This document shows, piece after piece, positions 10,822 through 21,800 of a stretch of DNA of 64,000 bases. The DNA comes from Ananas comosus (lineage: Eukaryota; Streptophyta; Magnoliopsida; Poales; Bromeliaceae). The translations under genes and the position numbers were made by a program. The notes under the pieces were generated by a model. That model was not told the DNA's origin. It did not search any database and saw nothing but the letters and a program-made list of their open reading frames with translations. Position 1 is the first letter of the stretch. Every line of letters starts with the position of its first letter. The DNA is taken from contig NC_033641.1 of assembly GCF_001540865.1 (NCBI RefSeq), positions 6,486,170-6,550,169 of the forward strand, given 5' to 3'.

Positions 10822-12999
10822 AGTTACACGTTTTTGTCATAGTAAAGCGGAGCCTCCGGATAGTCCTTAACAGGGGCCAAATTTGAAACTACGAAGTACA
10901 GATCGTTCGAGCCCTCCGTGGCCTGACAACGAGACATGTTCGTAGACAAAGTCTAGTATCTTCTGAAGACACAGCACGTCGCAGTTTTTACATCAGCGGT
11001 GAGGGCAGAAGGGCCGTGCAGGGCAGGCAGGTTACGCTACGCACATGTATAGCTAGCTCAAGCCGTAGAGTATTAATTATTGTACCCGCTGTAGACCTTA
11101 TAGTTAAGGTGCGGGACGCTGTAGTCAGCGCTGTTCTTGTAACTTGGCGAACAAGGACTTGGGGAGTTCCGACTAGAGTGCGACGAGGACGCTGAAGGGA
11201 GGCACTTCCCACCAGTGGGATATTGGGTTAGACAGGTTCAGGAACCGAGCTCGTAGACGACTGAAGAAACACAACGTCTTCTGTTACCGCCAGAACAGTG
11301 GTTCCAGCAACTCATAGAAGACTTCGGACCCGTAGAAGAGGCTGAGGAAGTTGTACTATTGTACGACTCACTATTCCAGCCAGCGGAAAGGTCGTCACGG
11401 CTATCAGTGCTGATGGCCCAAGGAGTTCATGAAGGATCGTTCAGAGAGTTGTCGTCCTCCGTACCATCGTGATTTGTACATTCACCAGGATATTTAGAAG
11501 AAGAGTAGCTCGAGGAGCAGGAGTAAGAGACCGAAGTCTAACGAGCTTCCGTAGCGTAGGTTCTGGGGTTGTTGAACACCGAGCTTTGGGTATAGTTAGT
11601 AAGCCAGCCGAAGTAGTTCTTGATGCATTAACGTGACCAATTCTTGTCGTATGGAAGCGAGATTCGTCAGGTCCTCGGCGGGTCCTCACCGCTAATGCTG
11701 GAGCGTGGGGACGGAGTCGAACTTTGGGACGAGGAGTTACCTGACCGGCGGCTGATATCTCTGGTGGAATTACGGGTTCTTTACCCGTTTGAAATGTCAG
11801 AGTAGGAGTTAGACGACACGGTCGAGTGCCCAGCCTCGGTACTGTTGTCGTATCCCGGGGAGCCGGAGCAAGAGAAGCGAGTATCCCCCCTCGGAGCACT
11901 ACATGTAGTTGTACCCCTCCTGCTTTCGTCGTCAAAACGGCCTGGGCCAAAGGCGTTAGGGCTAGTGTAGAGCGACGACGTCCGGTTCGCCCTATCGTCG
12001 GTAGACTTATCCCCTTCCGCTGAACATGGGTCGGAAGAGGTGTCGAAACTCCTCGAGCGGCGACTCGAACGAGAGCCGGGTTAATGCGTAGCCGGCGCCC
12101 TACGCGCTCGGGAACATCCTCTACAATTTCAGGAGGGACTTCTACGCGGTCAGCGCGAGGCAGTAGAGGAGCTCGGAGAAGAGCCTGGTCACCGCCAGCT
12201 GGGCGTACAGCTTCCGCAGCATCTCGAGCCGCCGCCGGAGGAAGGACGCGACGCGCCGTCGGAGGAGCCCGCAGAGGAAGAGCTGCGGGAGGAACGCCGC
12301 TTAGAGGAGCGCCCAGAGGAAGAGCACCGCCCGCCGGACGAAGAAGACGAGCGCCGCCAGTTACGGCCGCTCCTTCGGCGCCGGCTTCTCCTCCGCCCGG
12401 AGCACCCCTAAGACCATCTCCCGCAAGTACAGCGCGCTCCACAGGAGCCACAAGAGGGTCAGCTTCCTCTTCGCCTTGAAGAGCGAGCCGAACTAGTGCG
12501 CAAAGAACCCGAAGAACCTGGGGTCTATGACGAGGAACTACCGGAGATCGAGGAAGAGCACGAGGGAGAGGTGGACGAAGAGGTCCGCCCTCGCGAGTGC
12601 CGACGCCCGCAGCAGAAGCGCCAGAGCGGACGCGAGGGCTAGGGCCAGCGCGAGAGCTAGGGCTAGCGCTAGCGCTAGGGCTAGGGCTAGGGCCAGAGCT
12701 AGAGCCAGAGCTAGAGACAGGGCCAGGGACAGGGACAGCGCTAGCGCTAGCGCTAGAAATAGGAAGAGCGCCAGCGCCACCCTTCTCCCCCCTAGCAGCC
12801 TCCTACTTCCCCCAAACCCTAGTCGCGGCCTGACCCCAACCCCTCCTTCCTCCCGCTCCCGCCGCGCCGCGACGAGCCGCTGGAGCAGGACCGCCGCGAC
12901 CTCACGCTCCGCGCGCGCGAGCAGAAACCTCTCCTTCTGACCGAAGCGCAGCGGCCGCGGACCGCGGAAGGCGAGGGCTAGCAGATGGCTTGCGAAGTA
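10822..12999. other. RH21: DEAD-box RNA helicase PRP28/RH21, complete CDS in mirror orientation
   Basis: Reading the plus-strand letters leftward from 12999, ATG opens a 726-codon frame closed by TGA at 10824-10822, with no intron. The 725-residue protein has an Arg/Asp/Glu-rich N-terminus with an RD-repeat run (about residues 75-120), then the helicase core: Q motif GYKSPSPIQ (324-332), Walker A AETGSGKT (349-356), PTREL (389-393), TPGR (438-441), DEAD (462-465), SAT (510-512), ATDVAGRGID (624-633) and HRIGRTGR (654-661). It ends RRNDTVFAH. This is the plant homologue of Prp28/DDX23, the U5-linked helicase that releases U1 snRNP from the 5' splice site during spliceosome activation; the Arabidopsis gene is also intronless and of similar size. 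As printed it cannot be translated from either strand. Confidence 0.93.
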
Positions 13000-13813
13000 T
13001 AAAGCGGGAGCTAGAAAAGAAAGAGCGGGAAGGCGTTTGCCTCCCTTCCTTCTACCCTACCTTCTTCCTAATAGCGAACCAACTGACGTCCTTCCCTTTC
13101 TTCTCTTCTAAGGTCTCTTCCCGTCCTCCCCAAGCCCCCTCTCTACCCTAAACACACTTGGGATCTCTCACGTCCCACATACTAAACTAAACCCGAGCAT
13201 ACGAAAGCTAGGCTGCCACTAATGGCAAGCAGGTTTACTTGGCGGTATCTGATGACCGATTGTCCGTCTCTTCCCGTTGTGCCTCACCCAAATCACCTCC
13301 GGGGCCTCCTGGCGTGGGATAAGCTAGTGTTGCCCTCGCCAAGCTCCGAATTTTTAGTGACTTCTTTTAAAATAAATTTTCATTAAATATTAATACACTT
13401 TAATAACCAACTTTTAATCACCTGTATTTTTATAACCATTCTTTCCTATCTCTGTAAAAAAGATTGCACTGAAAGATATACTAAAGGTGCATAGTAGCAT
13501 AGATAAGAGAAATGATATAATAATTTAAGTTTACCATACGCCTAATTACTCTATAAACTCTTTAAGTGCCTATAATGCAACGCTTTTTTAACCGCCCATA
13601 ATGCGCACTCTTCTTTTTATAAACTCTTTGCGCATCTATCTTTTATACTGTGGATATTAATACAACTACTCTATAAACTTTTTAAGTGCCTATAATGCAC
13701 CGCTTTCTTAACCGCTCACATCTATAATGCGCACTCTTCTTTTTATAAATAGAAATAAACCTTTATTTAATAATAAATCAATTAATAAATTTTACTAACT
13801 AACTTTTAAAGAC

Positions 13814-13845
<32 letters not shown>
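13000..13845. other. mirror segment, 5' flank of the helicase gene
   Basis: Read right to left this gives a CT-rich leader just before the helicase ATG, as expected for a plant 5' untranslated region, preceded by AT-rich DNA. As printed, 13560-13750 holds two copies of a unit of about 110 bp sharing AGTGCCTATAATGCA and ATGCGCACTCTTC. The stretch ends in (TA)n. Confidence 0.6.
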
Positions 13846-13849
<4 letters not shown>

Positions 13850-14301
13850 TGAGCTAGAATACTTTTAGAATTATCTTGGTGCTATTAGGTTTTTAGCCCT
13901 TGGATCTACTCCTTGATTACTAATAGCCCTTGGATCAAACACTATTCCACCTACCACCACCTACTACCACCTACCACCATCATCTCAACCTTACATCTAT
14001 CCATCCAATGGCTAAAAACTCAAAAGCACCACCTTCATGGTGCTTTTCAGAGTACTCTAGCTCAACTCTCTCTCTCTCTATATATATATATAGAGTTGGA
14101 CTGGACTACTATTAGTAGCAAAATTTCATTGTTGCTACTAGTTTTTAAGCCCTTGAATCAACTCTTTTCATTATTTCTAACCATTGGATTAAATACTATA
14201 ACCCAATGGGGACCACTCAACCCTAGAGGGACCACTCAACTATAACCGACTAATATTATCCTGACCCTACAATTTTTCATCCAAGGATTAAAAACTTGAT
14301 A

Positions 14302-14304
<3 letters not shown>
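13846..14304. repeat. second copy of the two-MITE cassette
   Basis: Appears identical to 3431-3889 at a constant offset of 10415 bp, including the same fortuitous 110-codon frame. Identity stops at GATAGTA, where copy 1 continues into the end of its type-2 MITE but this copy runs into (TA)n. Lack of any difference in 459 bp of non-coding DNA suggests an assembly duplicate rather than an old repeat. Confidence 0.85.
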
Positions 14305-14343
<39 letters not shown>

Positions 14344-14383
14344 TAATCCGACCTTATGATAATTATCATTTTGCGAGAAAAAT

Positions 14384-14408
14384 NNNNNNNNNNNNNNNNN
14401 NNNNNNNN
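14384..14408. other. assembly gap, 25 N
   Basis: Exactly 25 N directly left of the right arm of the hAT element that starts at 3210. A fixed-size gap of this kind is usually a placeholder from gap-filling software. Confidence 1.
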
Positions 14409-14590
14409 CGGATTAAAGCTCAGCTTGGCTCGAGCTCGAGATTTACTCGGCTAACTTTAAGAACTATAATATATTAGTTATCAAATTAAAAATATCTTGT
14501 AATGGATGTTAAACTATGTTATACAGGTTGTCAAGTTTTATGTTTTATTAACGTTCTTTACACTCGATCCCACTGTCCCAGACTCCCTCT

Positions 14591-14624
<34 letters not shown>

Positions 14625-15074
14625 TTTTTTTAATCCCTAAACTTTTAATCTTACAATAGTACAAAATCCCAATACACGTTGTCACTTTCAGACTTTCTCT
14701 CTCACATAATACATTTAAATCTCAACCCGAGTTAACGTGCCAACATGAACAACCCAAATAAAATACCTGGTTATTATTACCGGGTTTAATTTAATTTCGT
14801 CGCTCGAGCTCGGCTCGAATTAATTTCAAGCCGAGCTTGAGCCTAGATTTAGGCTCGAAATTAATTTCAAGCCGAATTTGAGCTGACATAAGCTGGCTCG
14901 AGCTCGGCTCGTTTCCACCCCTAACCATTTCTCGTTTGTGAAATATCGCCATCCGACTCGCAAAAAGGTCCTATACAAAATTAAAATTTTAATCAGCCCA
15001 ACTTTAATTTTATAAAATAAAAATATCTTAATATGTTATTTAAATTAACTTATATTATAATTTTATCCTTTTTA

Positions 15075-15326
15075 GGCTTAGTTTGGCATTGTGGCCTATC
15101 GAACGCTATTAGATAAAATAGAGTTGAGGAGAGATATGCTTCTGCGTTCTTCGGTGGGACCGTAGAAAATATATCGTAACCGACTCATTGCGATATGTGG
15201 AACGCAATATTACGTACGGAAACAAACAGGATATTTTTCTAACGTACTTTCTCACCGCACGTAACGTAATATCCCCGCAATCCTAGCCGCACGTAACGCA
15301 ATATCCCCGTAATCCCAAACAAAGTC
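15075..15326. mobile_element. Tourist-like MITE (PIF/Harbinger type)
   Basis: Ends GGCTTAGTTTGGCATT and, inverted, GACTTTGTTTGGGATT; flanked by TTA on both sides (15072-15074, 15327-15329), the target duplication of PIF/Harbinger elements. 252 bp, non-coding; internal direct repeat CCGCACGTAACG near 15260 and 15288. Confidence 0.65.
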
Positions 15327-16219
15327 TTAGACCACTGGTTTTGTGCTTTTCGAAAATAAACTATTTTTTTGGAGTTTGAAGAGTAGGTCTAGATTTTTAG
15401 TAAACCGATAAAAAAAAAAAAAATTCTCCCTTTCCTTTTTCTCTACAAAGCATGAGGTGGTTAAGGTAGAGGGTGAGGGAGGTGGCATGGTAAGCGAAAA
15501 GGAAGAAAAAGAAAACAATTTTTATTCTCTTGGAAGGGCCACCACGCTCCATACCCACTACAAGAAAAAAGCCAAGAAGTTTTTTTTTTNCTTTTCTTTG
15601 TCAGCAATCATCTTTCTTCCACCACATATTATATAAAGTATTTATTTTCTCTATTTTCTAGACTTTTAAGTCATTATTGATCAACAAATAATAATTATTC
15701 TTTTTTATTTTTTTGACTGTATGGTATATAACATAAGCAATTAATTATAAGCATGCTTGTAGAACATAGGGATACAATTTTTTTTTTTTTTTTTTGAGAG
15801 AGAACGATAGCTTGCTACCCACTTCGTTTATTTCTTTTAGAAATAAACTCAGCTGGAAATATGAATCAACTAGAATTTAAACTTGGGATCTCGAATACCC
15901 ATCACCAAGTTTTTTGCCACTTACGCTAGAAACGATCGGTATAGTAAAAAACCAATTTTGATAGCATTGTGATTATATTCTAAAAAAGCAATTGAACGGT
16001 AAAAATAGACATGTTGGAGTGAAATCTACTAAATCTATCCTAAATCTACTAAATAAGATTAAGTAAAAAAGGATTAAACCCAAGTAATGTAGTGACTAAA
16101 CGTACCTACTTTGATACTTCAAAAATTTCCGAAGAGCTTCCTCTTCACATGCAATAAAATAGTGATAAAAGCTTCTGTGAAGAAGTATATTAGTTCATGC
16201 TGTTGTACTGGCCATTCCT
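15327..16219. other. AT-rich repeat-bearing spacer
   Basis: No gene seen. A single N at 15590 joins two contigs; 15595-15755 is related to 5270-5425. The run of about 17 T near 15778-15795 is followed by TGAGAGAGAACGATAGC, which may be a reversed retroposon tail. Confidence 0.4.
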
Positions 16220-16227
16220 ATCAACAT

Positions 16228-17001
16228 TAGGGATGTTAATGGGTATGGATTACCAACATATTATCCAAATCCAAACCTGAACGGGACGGGTTTATCCGAG
16301 TTAAACGGATATGAATTCAGTTATGGGTATAGAAAATAAAAATCCGATAGATTCGGATACGGATATGAATTTTGTATGCACCCGACCCGAACCCGAACCC
16401 AACTCCGAGCCCGAACCTGAATAATTTTTATATTATTTATTTATTTATATAAAACATTCTAATAATTTTAATCTATTTGATCTCCATCCAACGGTAAAGA
16501 AAATAGCCATATTATCATCCAAACCTTAACCAGCCTCTTCTTCTCTATCCGAGTTCGGGCTTTTGGGTTCGATTTGGGGTTTGGTTTCGGCTTTTTGGTC
16601 GAGGTTGGATGTGGAAATGGATTTTTAAAACCCGCGGGGTTTGGGTTTAGGTCCGGGTTCGGATTTCGATTTTGGTTGTCGGGTTCGGTTTTGAGTTTTT
16701 GAAAACCCGACCCAATGTAAGGTCCCGGACTACCCGCAACCCGTCGATGACAAGATATCGCTGAGATGAGGATGGCGGGAAGGACGATGGGTGCCCGAGC
16801 TAAGATTCGCCCTACTAATCTCGAGTAAGGTGAGGAAATTAGGGGGGAATTGGAAGATTAGTCTGAGAGGGATAGAGGAGAGGATAGAGGAAAGCTGAGA
16901 GAGGTGTGGAATTGAGGAGAGCAGGGAGGAAGAGGAGAAGAAGGTGAACTGGGAAAAGAAACGACTAATTTCATTCATGTCCTGCTGCAATTGCATTCTT
17001 G

Positions 17002-17047
<46 letters not shown>

Positions 17048-17636
17048 TTTCTAACAACTTGTACTGAAAATAGAGTAAAACTATCCTATGAGAGAGAGCT
17101 AAACAGCAAAAATGGTAAATTAGAGTGTGGGCCTGCCTGATGGGCTGATTTTCGGCGGTTGATGGGTCTCGGATGGGCTTATCACAGGTCCATGAGTATC
17201 ACTAAAATCGGGCGAACGGTCATCGGGTCCCTCCTCTCATCCGACCGGCAGAAGGGCGGGCATTGGGTCCGCCGTTCTCGCCCGCTCCAAGAATCCGACC
17301 ACCCGATCCGCCAGCAGCTTGAGTATTACCACTTCCCAACCTCCAGATTCGGTCGGATCTCTCCTCTCAATCTCGATCTTGATCGCGATCTCCCCCTTCT
17401 TCTCTATTTCAGAGGATGCCCTAATCGCCCCTTTTTCTGCCCTGCCCCGTCATCCCACCGGAGTTCTCCCAAGCACCGTCTCGCCAGCCAGCTCACCGGC
17501 CTCGCTCCTCCCATCTTGCTACTGCCTTTTATTTCATTTCTACCGCGTAAAGTTGCTACCTTTCCACTCTTCCTCTACTAACTACTACTACTAATTCTGC
17601 AGGACTAACACCCAAACTAACCCGTTGACATCCCTA
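16228..17636. mobile_element. hAT-type non-autonomous element, 1.4 kb
   Basis: The left end is TAGGGATGTTAATGGGT and the right end is its inverted counterpart, ACCCGTTGACATCCCTA. The 8-bp duplication ATCAACAT flanks it (16220-16227 and 17637-17644). The interior includes repeated GGGTTCGGGTTTT-like and CCGAACCCGAACC-like stretches, a (TA)n at 17006-17046 and a GC-richer part (17100-17600), but no transposase. Confidence 0.85.
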
Positions 17637-17644
17637 ATCAACAT

Positions 17645-18590
17645 TTTGTGGCATGTAAAAAAGAAAATTTTAAAATAGTTTTGAACTTTTTTTTAACCAT
17701 CCTCTACAGTATCACAATGTGTTTAGCCACAACATTCTCAAACTCGGTCTAATTTATTTTAAAAAGGTTTTTAGCAACATTTCCAGGCAATCCAATTAGT
17801 TGCCTAAAAATAGATCATTGGAACATGAACTTTTAATATTTCTTTATCCGAGAAAATATTCCACTTGAGAACATCATAATCACATATTACTTTTTACCAC
17901 ATTGGCGTACATCAGCATTTATTTTTTAGTTATATTTTTTATATAAAAAAATTAATTTATTATAGTATTTTAATATCTCTAGTGGCTACAAAAATAATTT
18001 TTAGCAGTATATTTCACATAATTTAGTACGAATAGAGGCGAACATCTTAATAACTAAAAAAAAAATCATATTCAGTATATGCACAATACTAAAATCCAAA
18101 TCCTACTGGACAAAAATTAAAGAAAAACACTACCATGATTATATTCACTAGGTCTGAAACGATAAAAGAAATTAAAAAAAAAAAAATCTTCTTACTTATA
18201 TTTTTTTTACCAACTGCTCCAAATACTAGGAGATTTATAAAATCTACAAAATCTACATATTTAAAGTATAAAAATATTTTTATAAAACTTTTTACCACAA
18301 AAGGAGAAAGAACTAGAAAAAGATAGCGAAGAAACAATGCAAAAAATATCATTTTATAAATAAGGTATCNAAAAAAAAAAAAAAAAATCTTCTTACTTAT
18401 ATTTTTTTTACCAACTGCTCCAAATACTAGGAGATTTATAAAATCTACAAAATCTACATATTTAAAGTATAAAAATATTTTTATAAAACTTTTTACCACA
18501 AAAGGAGAAAGAACTAGAAAAAGATAGCGAAGAAACAATGCAAAAAATATCATTTTATAAATAAGGTATCGGCGCGAACCCATGCCACAA
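17645..18590. repeat. dispersed repeat with an assembly duplication
   Basis: 17990-18590 is related to 22690-23110 (shared TTCACATAATTTAGTA-like and GGACAAAAATT-like blocks). Within it 18187-18369 is repeated exactly at 18388-18570 across a poly-A run that contains a single N (18370). The repeat is best read as two ends of overlapping contigs not merged. No gene. Confidence 0.7.
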
Positions 18591-18839
18591 AAGGTATATA
18601 TGTTCAATCTCATTACTCTCTCAAGAGATTTAAGGACAAAGGGACAAAAATTGATCACCAAAAAAGAAACCATCACAATCTCACAAAAAACCAACAGAGT
18701 TTCTTAAATGAAGACCAAGAACAGTGCAGGTAGAACAAAAGCATCAACATGAGAATATGCAACTAATAACCCTTCCCGACAACCAAAAAATTGCAAAATT
18801 TGAGGATAACAGGTACCTAATTTGCTCGAGGCTCCCGAT

Positions 18840-21800
18840 TTAGTCGAGGTCCGGTTGAGTTTCCAAGACTACATCGACAGGTTGACTCTCAGAATCATCA
18901 GCTTGCGACTGGGACGCCGTCAGCTTTGCCTTTTTGTAGCTGCTTGAACTCCTGAGAATTGTACCGAGGGGCAGCTTCTTTTTGGGCCCATTTGATGATC
19001 TGATAAAGCAAGATATAGCAATTTAAATTGTCTCAACTGTAAAATAGCTGCAACTTCTTTTCGTCAGCACACATTCACTAAATTTCTTATGTAAAATTGA
19101 GATGTGGACTATATCAACTGAAAAAGAGAATGCTGACAGAAGTGGTTTAACAAAATACATCAAGTAGTCTTTGAAAATGAAAGGCAGTATTCAGACGGTA
19201 AGAAACTCAAAAAACCAAAAAAAACAAGAGATGCTCTCTATAGTGCTAGGCGTCACGGACACAGATATGGAACACGACACGTCTCAGACACGACGACTCG
19301 ACAGCTTCAAAAAACTAAGAACAAGAAAACAGATGGACTTATTAATATAATAATATATACCTAATAATATATATAAAGTATTAATTTTGCCAAAATATTA
19401 CTATATTTCTCATAGGAATGGAAACTTAATAAAATTCTTATTAATAGTTCATATATTTTAAGGAAAGGAGGTCTCCACCATATATAATTTTATATATATT
19501 GTCTAAAAAGAGTTTGCATGTGTTCATCAAAAAGCCAAAATATCTATTATCTTATATTATATATGTATAAAAAAAAGTAAGGTAGAAAATATATATTTTT
19601 TTTTAACGGGACGCATTATGAAGGCGCATCAATGGTGTGTCTGCGTCGGACATGAATCCGACATAAACACGCGTGTATCAGACACGGACACGCGAGGCTT
19701 ATAGCCCGTGTCCGTGATACATAGCTTTAGTCCCTATATTTTCGGTATATGTCTCCATACTTCCACCTTCCTCAGGCTTTTTCGCCACATTATACTATTC
19801 ATTAATGCTGTTTGAGGAGCAAGATACGTTTAGCTTAATCAATCTCTCCTTAATAGACCTAGAGCTTAGCTGTGAAGCTTTTCTCTCTTGTAATTTCGCT
19901 GGCCATAACTTTGCTACCATTTACTAAATAACTAATGTCAGGTCACAGACAGGCACAGAAGATTGTCACTCTTTCACAAGCCTTCACTACCTTAACCTTA
20001 AGTTTCACTTCAGCTAAGCACATATTGTTAAATATAAAGGATCATAAAGAGTAGAGATGACGAATCAATAACTAATTCTGGATTGGCAACGAATTCCGAA
20101 GATTTACATAAGGTACATTTGTATACCCACCATTTACTCAAGCACATGTTTAACGTGAAAGTGCATTTCCTGAACAAATCCTACACCTGTTCGTGCAGTA
20201 GGTAAGAGGGTTAATCATATTTGATATATCGATTCGAGTCAGCTGCACTTCAAGTACTTGCTTGACAAACAAAATTGCACCACTCAACCTAAATTAGAAA
20301 CAGAAGGTTGCTAAATTACTTACTATGACAACTCGTTAAACAGAAGAGAAGGAAAAATGATACCAAATAACAACACAAAAAAAGAATGGTTCAATAAAAT
20401 GAACCGTTCCATCCTTCCAAAGCTATCAACAGAAAAACGAGATCATGCATACCTATAAGTCCACATACAAGTGAAAAGATTTTGGATACTGGGGGTCCCA
20501 CAGGGGTTGAAGCTTCATATAGGATCATTCAAGAAGGGCAAGGAGTACCAAACATTAACCCTGTTACAAGAAAGGCTGCTCTTAACTTCCTATGAGTTGT
20601 AAGTTACGCAACCCAGTGGACAAGCTTAAACCATTAACACCTAATACTTGCCACGTGAATGCAAATTCAAAGTATTGTTACTTAAAATATACGGCTGCTA
20701 CTGTTTTCACTCGTTAGTTGGATAAAAGATAGAGGAAGGTACAAAAATGTAATATTAAGGTAGCATAAGAGTCGTATTTTGAGATATTTGTAAGGAGAGT
20801 CAAAGAGACTGACATGCAGTAGCTTCAAATGATTAATGGCTCAAAAGAGCAGTACAATTGTCCAAAATGAGGCATCAGAAAGATCATATAACTCTTAATC
20901 CACATCTTTGAGACTTGCTGTGACCAAGGAAGTAACACTAGAGTAAAAAATAAAAACAAGGCTCCACAAAACAATGCTAAAAATCTTGAGGCATGTCTGC
21001 AAGTGAATAATAATTCTGTGTACAGTATTTCTTTGCTGTTTTTATCAGATGAAATTGATTAAAATCCAATCAGTAAACTTTTTCTGCATACTTCAGATTT
21101 TTTACGCATTTCATAACCTGACGGGAGAATGTTCCAAAGTAAAATTAACAATGAAAGATGAATCTCAATGATTGCAAATTTAATAGAATCAGATATGGAG
21201 CAGCAACATTCTTCTGAAGTTCATCAAGTTTAATATGGACTGACGAGCCTGATCTACTAATATTACAGAAGGGAAAGGATTTCGATTCTACTTGAACTTC
21301 CTTCACAAATGGCAAAAGAACAGTGGAATCTTTGAAAAAAGACAAAGCACAACTATCAGAAGTCCACTTGCCAGCACGAGAAGAAGAGATCCTTCATCTT
21401 GTGACTATTTACATTATTCCTTAGACTCTTAATTATCTCCCCTCAAACACAAATTATATGATTTTGCAACATAAAAGACATCTAAATGGACGGTTAAATA
21501 AATTTGCCAACTCAGAAGACGCTGAAAGGATTCAATACCTCAGCATTATCTGAATGTGAACAACCACCGGGCAAAAAACAACCTTCTAATTTCATTCGGG
21601 TTAGAAACGTAATTTTTCAGTATAGGAAACTTATATATTCCAAGCATAGAATGGAAGTACAGGACTACTGATGTTATCAGCTTTAAAGTTGGTACTTACT
21701 GTGAAAGACTGATGCCTCCATCATCAGCTTTCCTCTCTTTCTTATCACGAGCAGCAGAAGAAATTCCTGCCATAATAATTATACAACAAAAAAGTTTTAA

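Larger units (their letters stand above)
6894..13845. other. segment reversed but not complemented (mirror sequence)
   Basis: Between the (TA)n tract at 6900-6945 and the one at 13818-13845 the text is a mirror image. Neither the plus strand nor its reverse complement holds a sensible long gene here, but reading the plus-strand letters right to left gives a full conserved protein (10822-12999) with a plausible leader and 3' region. Short checks at 7681-7740 and 7921-7980 show more CG than GC, the opposite of what methylated plant repeats normally show and what mirroring would produce. The exact ends cannot be fixed because (TA)n reads the same both ways. No known mutation makes this; it is a data-handling fault or a deliberate alteration. 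Confidence 0.93.
3210..14923. mobile_element. hAT-type GAGCTCG-rich element, split by a large nested block
   Basis: The left end at 3210 reads TAGGGATGGCAAACGAGC; the right end at 14923 is the inverted form, GCTCGTTTCCACCCCTA. The flanks are a perfect 8-bp duplication, ACCATTTC (3202-3209 and 14924-14931), the size made by hAT transposases. Only the arms (3210-3397 and 14409-14923) are native, with repeated GCTCGAGCTCGGCTCG motifs; a relative at 31077-31637 is only 561 bp long. Everything between the arms must be nested insertion or assembly error. No transposase frame is present, so the element is non-autonomous. Confidence 0.8.

Noticed and set aside
11441..12451. Long minus-strand open frame of 336 codons
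   Set aside because: It is a shadow of the mirrored helicase: composition only (Arg/Ala/Pro-rich), no motifs, while the right-to-left reading of the same letters gives a conserved protein.
12527..12940. Arg/Ser/Ala-repeat open frame on the plus strand
   Set aside because: It comes from the mirrored RD-repeat region of the helicase N-terminus.
6894..13845. Ordinary inversion of the helicase locus
   Set aside because: An inversion would leave the gene readable on the minus strand. The reverse complement was examined and gives no helicase motif.
18089..18694. 201-codon hydrophobic minus-strand frame
   Set aside because: Crosses a single N and an exact duplicated segment in AT-rich repeat DNA; apparent membrane segments come from Phe/Ile/Leu-rich AT codons.
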